Source of the DNA: Planctomycetota bacterium | Lineage (GTDB): Bacteria; Planctomycetota; Phycisphaerae; UBA1845; UTPLA1 | Reading direction: 5' to 3' | DNA length: 64,000 nucleotides | Assembly (NCBI GenBank): GCA_015654675.1 | Contig: JAATGM010000005.1 | Location: 82,855 to 146,854 of the forward strand | Part shown: positions 33,474-41,550 of the stretch, piece after piece | Layout of the letters: every line of letters starts with the position of its first letter | Numbering within the stretch: position 1 is the first letter of the stretch | Notes under the pieces: model-generated | What the model saw: only the letters and a program-made list of their open reading frames with translations | Told to the model about the DNA's origin: nothing | Databases searched by the model: none | Translations under genes and position numbers: made by a program

Positions 33474-34870
33474 GAACTGCGGACCAGCCGGGCCACGAAT
33501 CCGCCGTCTCGCCAAATCCGTTTGGCGTCGCCGGGGTCGGGTAGCGTGAGCTGCGAAGATTTGAGCCGCCATCCATGGTTCTGTTTGCAGAAACCCGTCA
33601 CGACCTCCTCATTTTCCTCCGGCTCGATTGAGCACGTGGCATAGAGCATGTCGGTTTGGGGGCCGGCGAACCGTGCGGCCTGATCGAGCAGGCGCCGCTG
33701 CAGCCGGGCGAGCTTTCGCAAGACATTTGCGTTGAGACGGTAGCGGGCCTCAGGTCGCCGGGCGAGCGTGCCACTGTTGCTGCAAGGGGCGTCAATCAGG
33801 ATGACACCCGGCGAAGCGCCCAGCGCTCGGAGCTGGGCTTCGAGTCCCTCAGCGGGGACGCACATAACGGAGGTCAGTTGGAGCCGAGCCGCGTTGTCGG
33901 CCGCCATGCGAAGACGACGGAGATTCGTATCGCTCGCAATGACGATCCCGCGATCGTTCATGAGTTCGGCGGCATGCGTCGCCTTTGTCCCCGCACCGGC
34001 ACAAAGATCGAGTACGAACTCGCCTGACTTTGGCGGCCGGGCAAGCCATACGGCCTGTGCGGTCGCGTCCTGTGGTTGGCAAAGGCCCTGTTGAAATTCA
34101 GCAAGCTGGAGAATCGGTCGATCGAGAACTACCTGTATCGATTGAACGCGTGGATCGATGCGCGCCGTGAGTCCGCTCTTGGTCAGTTGCCGGAGCAGGT
34201 CGGCTGGTTTGATCCGCCGCGTGTTAGCGCGAAGCACTACCGGCGGGCGGGCGATATTCATGCGGCAGATGCGTTCGGTCGCTTTATTGTCGAATCGGTC
34301 GCTCCATCGACGCACGAGCCACGACGGGGTCGAATTGGTCAACGACAGGTAATCAAGCGCGTGCTGCTCGGGATCAGGAAGGATTGGATCTTTGAAGAGG
34401 AACCCTCGATCAGCATCGATCGCGAGCCAGCGACGCGGATCGGCATTGGGCGGCCGATCCACTCTTTCGCCGCGCGAGCGTAGCAACGCCCGCAGCACGG
34501 CATTAACCAGCCCGGCGGGTTTTTGTCCCGCCATTTGCTTCGCCTGCTCAACCGCGGCATCGACCGCCGCGAAGGCAGGTACTCGGTCGAGCCAGCACAG
34601 CTGATAGGCGGCGATCGACAGAATCCAGCGGAAGGGCGGCTCAAGTCGCGACCATTCGCCGCGAAAGAACTTGCTCGCCACATGCGAAAGCGTCAGCCGA
34701 TGCCGAAGGACGCCCTGCGTCAACTCGTTCGCGAGCCCCGCGTCGGCGGCCGAGAGCGCTCCCTCGCGCTGGAGTTGATCCAGTTGTTCAGTCGCAAAGC
34801 CCTCGCCTGCATCGACAAGCAATAAAGCTTCAAGAGCGCGATCTCGGGCGTTGGGTGCGTCTGACTTCAC
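33470..34870 (-). CDS. rsmB: 16S rRNA (cytosine-967-C5)-methyltransferase
   Basis: A 466-residue enzyme. Residues 1 to about 140 form a NusB-like RNA-binding domain (RDRALEALLLVDAGEG, LVNAVLRALLR). The C-terminal part is a NOL1/NOP2/sun methyltransferase with the SAM-binding DLCAGAGTKATH, IDAPCSNSGTL with the first Cys and YATCSIEPEENEE with the catalytic Cys. It methylates C967 of 16S rRNA. It follows fmt with a four-base overlap (ATGA), giving the fmt-rsmB order common in bacteria. The stop overlaps that of the convergent Memo gene. Confidence 0.92.
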   Translation of the reverse strand: MKSDAPNARDRALEALLLVDAGEGFATEQLDQLQREGALSAADAGLANELTQGVLRHRLTLSHVASKFFRGEWSRLEPPFRWILSIAAYQLCWLDRVPAFAAVDAAVEQAKQMAGQKPAGLVNAVLRALLRSRGERVDRPPNADPRRWLAIDADRGFLFKDPILPDPEQHALDYLSLTNSTPSWLVRRWSDRFDNKATERICRMNIARPPVVLRANTRRIKPADLLRQLTKSGLTARIDPRVQSIQVVLDRPILQLAEFQQGLCQPQDATAQAVWLARPPKSGEFVLDLCAGAGTKATHAAELMNDRGIVIASDTNLRRLRMAADNAARLQLTSVMCVPAEGLEAQLRALGASPGVILIDAPCSNSGTLARRPEARYRLNANVLRKLARLQRRLLDQAARFAGPQTDMLYATCSIEPEENEEVVTGFCKQNHGWRLKSSQLTLPDPGDAKRIWRDGGFVARLVRSS

Positions 34871-35841
34871 AATCCGGGGGCCTTCGCCGGTTCGACCCGC
34901 TCAAAGCGGTCTCCCGGCTTGACGTGCCGCCCGTTCACAAAGCTTCGCCAGTCCATCAGCTTGCCCGACGCCGGCTTAAGTTCAAGAAGCTCAAGTTCTC
35001 CGGCCGCGCACCCGACGTGCAGGACGTCCGTCACATGACCCGCTGCCGATTGCGGTCGCCCGGCAGCTTCCGCGGGTCGCACACGAGCCAGCGCAACAAG
35101 TTCGCTCCGCTTTCCATCGGCGGCGACAAAACGCGCCGCGGCACCCGGCCATGACCACAGTCCGTTGATCCGCGCCGCGGCCGAGGCCGCCGGCAGCGAA
35201 AAATCCGCCCAACCGTCAGACTTTTTCAATTTAGGCGCCGGTGTGGCTCGACTTGCGTCCTGCTCCTCGCCCGGGTCGTCGGGATTGGCGATCAGTCGAT
35301 GGAGCGCGGCCTGAAGGCAGTCGCACCCGATCCGTGCCAGTCGATCGTGCAAATCATCTGCTGTTTCTTCCGGAGCGATCGCTGTTCGGCGCTGAGCCAG
35401 AATCGGACCCGCGTCCATTTTCTCGACCAGTCGGAAAATCGTGACCCCAGATTCGAGTTCGCCATTGAGGACCGCTCGCTGCACAGGCGCAGCCCCTCGA
35501 TAGGCCGGCAGCAGCGACCCATGCAGGTTGATGATGCCCGCTGGAAACATCGTCAGCAGCTCGGCGCCAATTTTCTGACCGAATGCGACGACATACGCGA
35601 GATCAACTCGCATCCCGCGCAGTTCGGCCAGAACGTCCGGCGAGTTCACATCTCCCGGAGTCAGCACGCGAGCCCCCGCCGTCAGGGCATACGCCTTCAA
35701 CGGCGTCGCCTGCAACGACTTCCCCCGCCCAGCCGGTCGGTCGGGCTGCGACACCACAGCGACAATCTCATGTCCATCGGACTTCAGCGAGCGAAAGGTC
35801 GGCACGCCGAATTCGCCGGAGCCGAGAAAGAGAATTCGCAT
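34867..35841 (-). CDS. fmt: Methionyl-tRNA formyltransferase
   Basis: A 324-residue Fmt that formylates initiator methionyl-tRNA with 10-formyl-THF. The N-terminal Rossmann half has VVSQPDRPAGRGK, INLHGSLLPAYRGAAPVQ holds the catalytic Asn-x-His and SLLP motif, and the C-terminal OB-fold domain starts around residue 210. The family length is normal. It starts 6 bp after def and its end overlaps rsmB by four bases, so def-fmt-rsmB is one operon for translation initiation and rRNA modification. Confidence 0.95.
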   Translation of the reverse strand: MRILFLGSGEFGVPTFRSLKSDGHEIVAVVSQPDRPAGRGKSLQATPLKAYALTAGARVLTPGDVNSPDVLAELRGMRVDLAYVVAFGQKIGAELLTMFPAGIINLHGSLLPAYRGAAPVQRAVLNGELESGVTIFRLVEKMDAGPILAQRRTAIAPEETADDLHDRLARIGCDCLQAALHRLIANPDDPGEEQDASRATPAPKLKKSDGWADFSLPAASAAARINGLWSWPGAAARFVAADGKRSELVALARVRPAEAAGRPQSAAGHVTDVLHVGCAAGELELLELKPASGKLMDWRSFVNGRHVKPGDRFERVEPAKAPGL

Positions 35842-35847
35842 GCGTTC

Positions 35848-36390
35848 CTACTTTGCCTTGGCCTTGGGGCGGCTTTTTTTGTAGTCGGCTTCGAGCTGCT
35901 TAAGCGAACGACGTGCCTTGAGTTTGTCGGCCTCACTGAAACGGTCGATGATCAGTTTGCCGTCAAGATGGTCTGTCTCGTGCTGCCAGATTCTGGCCAG
36001 TAGTTCCGTCCCGGTCAGCTTGAACTCACGCCCTTCAAGGTTCGTCGCGGTAATCGTGACTTCCCCGGCGCGGCGAATCACACCGTTCACATGTGGAATG
36101 GAAAGGCAGCCCTCGTCAGAATCGATCAGCCCCGACCTGTCCGAAAGTCGCGGATTGATGAACACCATGTCCTTGGCTGCCTCGCCCCGTGGATTTGAGA
36201 CGAACAAACGCCACGAAAGACCAACCTGCGGGGCAGCCAGTCCGACGCCATCAGCTTCAACCATGAGTTCGAGCATCCGCTTGACGACCTGCTGGACGAG
36301 CGGAGTTATCGCTTCGATCGGTTCGGCGACCTGCCGCAAGCGCGGGTCGGGATAGTTAATGATGGCAAGTTTTTCGACGTTCAGCTTCAA
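35848..36390 (-). CDS. def: Peptide deformylase
   Basis: A 180-residue deformylase that removes the formyl group from nascent proteins. All three motifs are present: GVGLAAPQ near residues 48-55, EGCLSIP with the metal-binding Cys, and QHETDHLDG with the two metal His and catalytic Glu. The Lys-rich tail is extra. The start is judged to be TTG 36390, with GGAG 9 nt upstream; a TTG at 36405 would add five residues. No start ATG precedes the conserved region. First gene of the def-fmt-rsmB operon. Confidence 0.93.
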   Translation of the reverse strand: MKLNVEKLAIINYPDPRLRQVAEPIEAITPLVQQVVKRMLELMVEADGVGLAAPQVGLSWRLFVSNPRGEAAKDMVFINPRLSDRSGLIDSDEGCLSIPHVNGVIRRAGEVTITATNLEGREFKLTGTELLARIWQHETDHLDGKLIIDRFSEADKLKARRSLKQLEADYKKSRPKAKAK

Positions 36391-36507
36391 CCGGGCGCTC
36401 TCCAAATCTGGACTCGTATCTTAGGGCGGAATGCGGAGATGGAAAACGCGGCGGCTTGCCGACAACGGGAGTTGTGAATAGATTTTAGGGATTCGGACGC
36501 CAGTCCG

Positions 36508-38013
36508 ATGGCCCAGCGAGGCGAAGAAGCGGGTCCAGTCTTCCCGATGGCCAACGACGCAACCAATTTCAGCGCGGGGGAGCCCTCCGATTCGGTGAAG
36601 GCCACCGCGCAAAAGTGCTTCGACCACGCCCGCAAGGTCGGTGAGGCAAAAAACTACGACTACGCGATCGAGCTCTATATGCAGGGGCTCGCCCTGTGGA
36701 CTTCAGCCGTTGAAGAGGGGCTGAAGATGCTACGCGTCGTGGGAGTCGCACGGCGACAGGCGGGCAAGTCCGCTCCCGGATTTCTGACTGTTCGAAAGTT
36801 CCCCCTCGGCGGCAAAGACGCCCTGAAAAACCTGCTGGCTGCCTACCAGCTCTTTGCACTTGACCCTTTGAACTCGCAGTACCAGGAGGCGATTCTGGTC
36901 AACGCCGCAAAACTGGGGCTGGCGCGGGTCGGCTTGTGGATCGCTCCGATCCTGTGGGAGTCATTTTCCCGTGAGGGGAAGATGGCCGGCGCCCGCTGCG
37001 AGGTAATTTTCATTGCCCTGAACGAAGTCGGTGATCGCCTGCAGGCCGCGGCCGATTACAAAGCCGCCGCTGAGGTGTTTAAGGTCTCGCAGTACTTCGC
37101 GGATGTCTGGAAACAGGCCCAGCCCGACCGTCCCGAAGCCCATCGCGCCGTCAGCGCCGCCAGCAGCAAGCTGACCATCGTGGTGGGGCGATTCGACACC
37201 GACGAGGATTTTCGCAGCTCGCTGAAAAACGGCGAGGCGCAGCGCGACCAGCATGATCGCCAGCGGAGCGTGCAGCAGGAGGACCGCCTTCGCGAACTCA
37301 TTGACAAGGCCCGAGCCGACTATCGCGCCAATCCTAACACACCGCTAAAACTGCTTGCGCTGGTGGACCTGCTCACCCGTCAGGAAATCGAAAGCGAAGA
37401 GGACGAGGCCATCGCGCTGCTGAGCGAGGCGTCACAGCGGATTCAGGATTACGCGCTGAAATTCAAAGCGGACGACATCCGCGTGCGGCGGCTGCGGCGT
37501 CGCGAGCGGGAAGCAATCGACAAACATCGCGCGGCCCCACAGGACGCCGCTCTGAAACACGACGCCGAGCGAGTAAGGCGATCTCGCGTCGAAGAAGAGC
37601 TAAAGGTCATTGAAGACCGCATCGCCCACTATCCGACAGACATGCGCCTGCGCTACGAATTGGGGGTGCGGCTGTTCGAAATGGGCCGGATCGATGACGC
37701 GATCCCGGTTTTTCAGCAGGCCCAGAGCGAACCCAAACGCCGCGACCATGCCCGGCTGTACATCGGGCGATGCTTCTACGAAAAAAAATTCTACGCCCAG
37801 GCCGAAAACGTCTTCCGTCAAACCCTTGGCGAGCATGAACTGAAGAACGACGAAGTCGGAAAAGAGCTCCAATACTGGCTCGCCCGAGCGCTCGATGCGG
37901 CCGGCAAATCGGCCGAGGCGGGCGGGGTCTATGGCCAATTAATCCAGATCGATTACAATTATCGCGACGCGCGGTTGCGGTTTGAAAAGCTGAACGACGG
38001 CGGCGCGGGATAG
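36508..38013 (+). CDS. Tetratricopeptide repeat protein
   Basis: A 501-residue soluble protein made mostly of helices. TPR-like units are seen at AKNYDYAIELYMQGLALW (about 46-63), at EAALLSEASQRIQ-type spacing in the middle, and at ARLYIGRCFYEKKFYAQAENVF (about 411-432). A highly charged coiled-coil segment, rich in Arg, Glu and Asp, occupies about 330-380. No signal peptide. It is divergent from def and precedes rpsT by 25 bp, so it may be in an operon with that gene. ATG 36508 and in-frame ATG 36547 are both possible starts. Probably a scaffold; partner unknown. Confidence 0.75.
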   Translation: MAQRGEEAGPVFPMANDATNFSAGEPSDSVKATAQKCFDHARKVGEAKNYDYAIELYMQGLALWTSAVEEGLKMLRVVGVARRQAGKSAPGFLTVRKFPLGGKDALKNLLAAYQLFALDPLNSQYQEAILVNAAKLGLARVGLWIAPILWESFSREGKMAGARCEVIFIALNEVGDRLQAAADYKAAAEVFKVSQYFADVWKQAQPDRPEAHRAVSAASSKLTIVVGRFDTDEDFRSSLKNGEAQRDQHDRQRSVQQEDRLRELIDKARADYRANPNTPLKLLALVDLLTRQEIESEEDEAIALLSEASQRIQDYALKFKADDIRVRRLRRREREAIDKHRAAPQDAALKHDAERVRRSRVEEELKVIEDRIAHYPTDMRLRYELGVRLFEMGRIDDAIPVFQQAQSEPKRRDHARLYIGRCFYEKKFYAQAENVFRQTLGEHELKNDEVGKELQYWLARALDAAGKSAEAGGVYGQLIQIDYNYRDARLRFEKLNDGGAG

Positions 38014-38038
38014 AACAGAGCATTGAGAGGTAAGTCCA

Positions 38039-38356
38039 GTGGCGAAGCGATCGTTGTCGTCGATGAAGCGGGTGCGGCAGACTGTAAAGCGCGCCGAACG
38101 AAACAAGAGCCGGCGCAGTGCGCTCAAGAGCCAGGTACGGTCATTCCTGGATGCCGCCGATACCGGCAAGGCCGACGCGGCCTCGAAGGAATTTCTGGCC
38201 GCCAGCGCCCTGATCGATCGGGCAGCCTCGCACGGCATCATCCACAAGAACACCGCCGGCCGTCGTAAGAGTCGGCTCGCCAAGCGCCTGAACGCGCTGA
38301 AGTCGGGCGGCGCTAAGACGCCTGCAAAGCCCACGAAGCCGGCCGCCAAGAAGTAA
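38039..38356 (+). CDS. rpsT: 30S ribosomal protein S20
   Basis: A 105-residue basic helical protein. SSMKRVRQTVKRAERNKSRR at the start, SALIDRAASHGIIHKNTAGRR in the middle and SRLAKRLNAL are typical S20 helices that bind 16S rRNA. A Lys/Ala/Pro tail (SGGAKTPAKPTKPAAKK) extends it beyond the usual about 87 residues. Start is GTG 38039 with GAGAGGTAA about 6 nt upstream. GTG starts for S20 can limit its level. It lies 25 bp after the TPR gene. Confidence 0.93.
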   Translation: MAKRSLSSMKRVRQTVKRAERNKSRRSALKSQVRSFLDAADTGKADAASKEFLAASALIDRAASHGIIHKNTAGRRKSRLAKRLNALKSGGAKTPAKPTKPAAKK

Positions 38357-38395
38357 CCGACGGAAAGTTCTGGGGGGCGGCGGGCTGGATGTGCG

Positions 38396-38968
38396 ATGGA
38401 GCCCGCATCCAAATCCTACGTTTCACGAGCTGGATTGAAACTGGAGGCAGCGCTGCGCGCATTCGGCGTCAACGTCCATGGCCGAATCTGCGCGGACTTG
38501 GGTTCTAATGCGGGCGGATTCGTCGATTGCCTCTCGAAACACGGGGCGGCCAAGGTCTACGCCATAGAGCGCGGCTACGGGGTACTCGACTACCGCCTGC
38601 GACGCGACGCACGCGTGGTTGTGATGGAACGAACCAGCGCGCTAAGCGTGACACTTCCGGAGCGGGTCTCGTTGGTGACGATCGACGTCGGTTGGACGCG
38701 GCAGCGGCTGGTCTTGCCGGCTGCATTGCGGATGCTGTCGGCAGGCGGAGAAATCGTGTCGCTGATCAAGCCGCACTACGAAGCAGAAGCCGGACAACTG
38801 GACGGCGGGGTGTTGCGATCGGAGCACATTACGGGCGTGCTGGAGCGATTGCGTCACGATGTGTCGGGACTGGGGCTGGTCGTGGCAAGTGAGCTTGAGA
38901 GCCCGATCGAGGGGCGCGGCGGCAACCGGGAGTGGCTGTGGCTGATTCGACCTGAGGCCAGAGCGTAA
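38396..38968 (+). CDS. TlyA-like FtsJ-fold rRNA methyltransferase without S4 domain
   Basis: A 190-residue protein of the RrmJ/FtsJ-like SAM methyltransferase fold. YVSRAGLKLEAAL at residues 8-20 matches the TlyA linker, and CADLGSNAGGFVDCL (about 32-46) is the SAM-binding loop. SLIKPHYEAEAG holds the Lys of the K-D-K-E centre. TlyA proteins (16S/23S rRNA 2'-O-methyltransferases) normally carry an N-terminal S4 RNA-binding domain, which is missing here; the total is much shorter than the usual 250-270. It may act on another RNA. It begins 39 bp after rpsT. Confidence 0.75.
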   Translation: MEPASKSYVSRAGLKLEAALRAFGVNVHGRICADLGSNAGGFVDCLSKHGAAKVYAIERGYGVLDYRLRRDARVVVMERTSALSVTLPERVSLVTIDVGWTRQRLVLPAALRMLSAGGEIVSLIKPHYEAEAGQLDGGVLRSEHITGVLERLRHDVSGLGLVVASELESPIEGRGGNREWLWLIRPEARA

Positions 38969-39045
38969 ACAAATTTCAGCGTGAAAAAGTATTGGTTCGC
39001 GGCGTTAAGATGGGGGTAAGCGAGTCAATCAAGCAGGGATCGGAC

Positions 39046-39579
39046 ATGCACCAACCATTGTCACGCCGCGATTTTGTGGACTTTGGAACGCGGGCCTGTG
39101 TGGCCGGGGTAGTGGGCGGCGCATGGTCCGCTACGGCCCTGGCGGCGGAGGGAACCGCACAACCGGCTCCAGCCAGGGAAAAGCCAAAACGGCCACCCGC
39201 TCTTGAATCGGAGCTAGTACGCGAGTTCGTCGCGGCCGCGCACAGCGACTTGCCGAAGACCAAGCTGATGCTTGAGAAGCAACCGCGCCTGATCAACGCC
39301 ACGTGGGACTGGAGCGAGGGCGATTTTGAGACTGCCCTGGGCGGCGCCTCGCACATGGGACGGCCGGACATTGCCAATTATTTACTGGCTCACGGCGCAC
39401 GCCTCGACATTTTCGCCGCTGCGATGCTCGGGCAGCTTGAAATCGTGAAGGCGGCAGTGACGTCCTATCCCGACATCGTTCGCGTTCCCGGCCCGCATGG
39501 TATCCCGCTGATTAAGCACGCCGAGGCGGGTGGGAGCGGGTCGAACCAGGTGCTGATTTTCTTGAAGTCGCTCGGGTAA
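39046..39579 (+). CDS. Tat-exported ankyrin-repeat protein
   Basis: A 177-residue protein with a twin-arginine signal: SRRDFVDFG at residues 6-14 followed by a hydrophobic stretch ending in ALAAEG, so it is likely sent through Tat to the periplasm. After a Pro/Lys-rich linker, ankyrin-like helices appear: LVREFVAAAHSDLPKTKLML, GGASHMGRPDIANYLLAHGA and AAMLGQLEIVKAAV. ATG 39046 is preferred because CAGGGAT lies about 7 nt upstream and it puts the Tat motif at the N-terminus. Function unknown. Confidence 0.75.
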   Translation: MHQPLSRRDFVDFGTRACVAGVVGGAWSATALAAEGTAQPAPAREKPKRPPALESELVREFVAAAHSDLPKTKLMLEKQPRLINATWDWSEGDFETALGGASHMGRPDIANYLLAHGARLDIFAAAMLGQLEIVKAAVTSYPDIVRVPGPHGIPLIKHAEAGGSGSNQVLIFLKSLG

Positions 39580-39597
39580 TAGGTGGGGTGATGGGTT

Positions 39598-40056
39598 TCA
39601 GTCAGGGTATGTGCGGTCGCGGACGATCTTCCAGTCGTCCTTGAATCTAACCATATCAAGAATGAAGTAGCCCGTGCTCGCGACGTCGCCGCCGCGCCGC
39701 ACTTCGTAGCGACCGGTGACGGTGGCGGTATCACGATCGATCAACTTCGCGTCCGTCCCGAGGAAACACAGCGTTCCCATCTCGGCGGCATCTCGATATC
39801 GCGCGTGATAGCGCTGCGAGACGGCCTTCCAACCACGAGTGATGCTGGGCTGTGTCGTTGCTTTCGACTCGCCCGCGCGCGGAAACGCCACAAAAGTCAG
39901 GTCGTCGTTTTGCCAGTAGGCATTCATGAAGCCGTCGAGATCGCCGTGGCTCCACGCCCGGGCCTGCTGATCCAACGTCTGTTTGATTTGATCGACCGGT
40001 CCGATGACCGTGCAACCGGCAAGGCAAAGGATTAAAGCCAGGGCGAGTCGCTTCAC
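39598..40056 (-). CDS. NTF2-like (DUF4440) lipoprotein
   Basis: A 152-residue lipoprotein: LALALILCLAGC gives the lipobox with Cys at about 15. The mature part has the NTF2-like pattern seen in DUF4440 proteins: QQARAWSHGDLDGFMNAYW, then VSQRYHARYRDAAEMG, and strands LIDRDTATVTGRYEVRR, ending DDWKIVRDRTYPD. These domains bind small ligands or have no known catalysis. The start codon is GTG. It follows serS by 8 bp on the same strand, so they may be co-transcribed. Confidence 0.78.
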   Translation of the reverse strand: MKRLALALILCLAGCTVIGPVDQIKQTLDQQARAWSHGDLDGFMNAYWQNDDLTFVAFPRAGESKATTQPSITRGWKAVSQRYHARYRDAAEMGTLCFLGTDAKLIDRDTATVTGRYEVRRGGDVASTGYFILDMVRFKDDWKIVRDRTYPD

Positions 40057-40064
40057 GGCAAGGC

Positions 40065-41402
40065 CTATGCTCCGCGCGGCGTAATTCGTTCCATTCCATT
40101 CATATAGGGTCGGAGCGCCTTGGGAACTGTGACACTGCCGTCAGAATTCTGGTTCAACTCCAGAATCGGAATCAAAATGCGCGGGCTCGCAATGACGGTG
40201 TTGTTTAGCGTGTGACAGACTTGGACCTTCTTGGCCCCGTCGCGGTACTTCAAGTTAAGTCGCCGTGCCTGAAACTCCCCAAACCGGCTGGCCGAATGCG
40301 TCTCTCCGTAGCCGTTGCGCGATGGCATCCAGGTCTCGATGTCGTACATCTCAACCTTTCCCTGCCCCATATCGCCGGTGCACACGGCCATCACACGATA
40401 GGGCAATTCCAATGCCTGCAAGACCGCCTCGGCATTGGCAATGATCTCGTGATGGAAACGCTCGCTCTCGGCCTCGTCGGCTCGACAGATAACAACCTGC
40501 TCCACCTTGTCGAAAAAATGAATACGGTAGATGCCGGCGGTGTCCTTGCCGGCAGCACCGGCCTCGCGCCGAAAACAGGTCGAAACCGCCGCGAATTTTT
40601 TGGGCAGTTCCGCGTCGTCAAGGATTTCGTCCGTGTGAAAGGCGGTCAGCGGAACCTCGGCGGTACCCACTAACGATTTCTCATCGCGCTCGCAACGGTA
40701 GGCCTGCTCCTCGCCGCCGGGGTAATAGCCGGTGCCGCGCATCATGTCGTCCTTGACGAGAATCGGCACGTTGAACAGTTCAAATCCGCGCGACGTGATG
40801 GTGTCGACCGCCAGCCGTAGCACCGCGTAATGCAGCATCGCGCCCGGACCGCGTAGCACATAGTTTCGCGTGCCCGCAAGCTTGACACCGCGGGGAATGT
40901 CGAGGATTCCAAGCGACTCACCCAGTTGAACATGGTCCTTCACGTCGAAATCGAACTTTCGCGGGCTCCCGACGCGGCGAACTTCGACGTTCCCATTGGC
41001 GTCAGGCCCAACCGGAGTCTTGGCCGACGGCACCTGTGGCACCGTCAGCATAAGCCGGTCAAACTCCTCCAGGACGAGTTTGGTTTCGGCCTCGACCTCT
41101 TTCGTCCGCCCCTTGATCTCGCCAAGACGGCCCTGGGTCTTCTCCGCCTCTGACTTGATGCCCGCTTCGGTCATGCCCTTGGCGATGGCATCCTGATACC
41201 ATTTGCTCTTCGGGTTGCGATACAACGCCACGTTCGATCCGAGGTCGTTGCTCTCGGTACGCAACTTGTCGAACTCGGTCTGGAGCTCCTTGCGGCGCTG
41301 GTTGACGGCCAATAGACGGTCGAGGTCGCAGGCCACGCGCTTGTCACGGATGGCCCGGCGGACGTCATCGATGTGTTCGGAGATGTACTTGATATCGAGC
41401 AT
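40065..41402 (-). CDS. serS: Seryl-tRNA synthetase
   Basis: A 445-residue class IIa synthetase that charges tRNA-Ser, and also tRNA-Sec as the first step of selenocysteine formation. The N-terminal coiled-coil arm (about 30-110) is followed by the class II core: PILVKDDMMRGTGYYPGGEEQAYR, TCFRREAGAAGKDTAGIYRIHFFDKVE region (motif 2) and the C-terminal NQNSDGSVTVPKALRPYM (motif 3). It is of ordinary length. The adjacent gene 8 bp downstream encodes an NTF2-like lipoprotein. The start is ATG 41402. Confidence 0.95.
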   Translation of the reverse strand: MLDIKYISEHIDDVRRAIRDKRVACDLDRLLAVNQRRKELQTEFDKLRTESNDLGSNVALYRNPKSKWYQDAIAKGMTEAGIKSEAEKTQGRLGEIKGRTKEVEAETKLVLEEFDRLMLTVPQVPSAKTPVGPDANGNVEVRRVGSPRKFDFDVKDHVQLGESLGILDIPRGVKLAGTRNYVLRGPGAMLHYAVLRLAVDTITSRGFELFNVPILVKDDMMRGTGYYPGGEEQAYRCERDEKSLVGTAEVPLTAFHTDEILDDAELPKKFAAVSTCFRREAGAAGKDTAGIYRIHFFDKVEQVVICRADEAESERFHHEIIANAEAVLQALELPYRVMAVCTGDMGQGKVEMYDIETWMPSRNGYGETHSASRFGEFQARRLNLKYRDGAKKVQVCHTLNNTVIASPRILIPILELNQNSDGSVTVPKALRPYMNGMERITPRGA

Positions 41403-41478
41403 GGGACTCCCGTGAATCGTGCGTGGGGAAGTATCTACAGGGCGGTTTTGCGGCCGTCAAACCGACTCGGCGGGGCGA

Positions 41479-41509
41479 TTGCGACCGGACTCGCCGATAT
41501 GCATAGAAT
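41479..41509 (+). promoter_or_regulatory. Possible promoter of the FG-GAP lipoprotein gene
   Basis: TTGCGA at 41479-41484 and TAGAAT at 41504-41509 are separated by 19 nt, slightly long. They precede the GTG start at 41551, which has GGAGG about 10 nt upstream. Confidence 0.4.
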
Positions 41510-41550
41510 GAGGATACCCGCCTCGCGAGGTCTCCGGAGGTAAGTGGATT

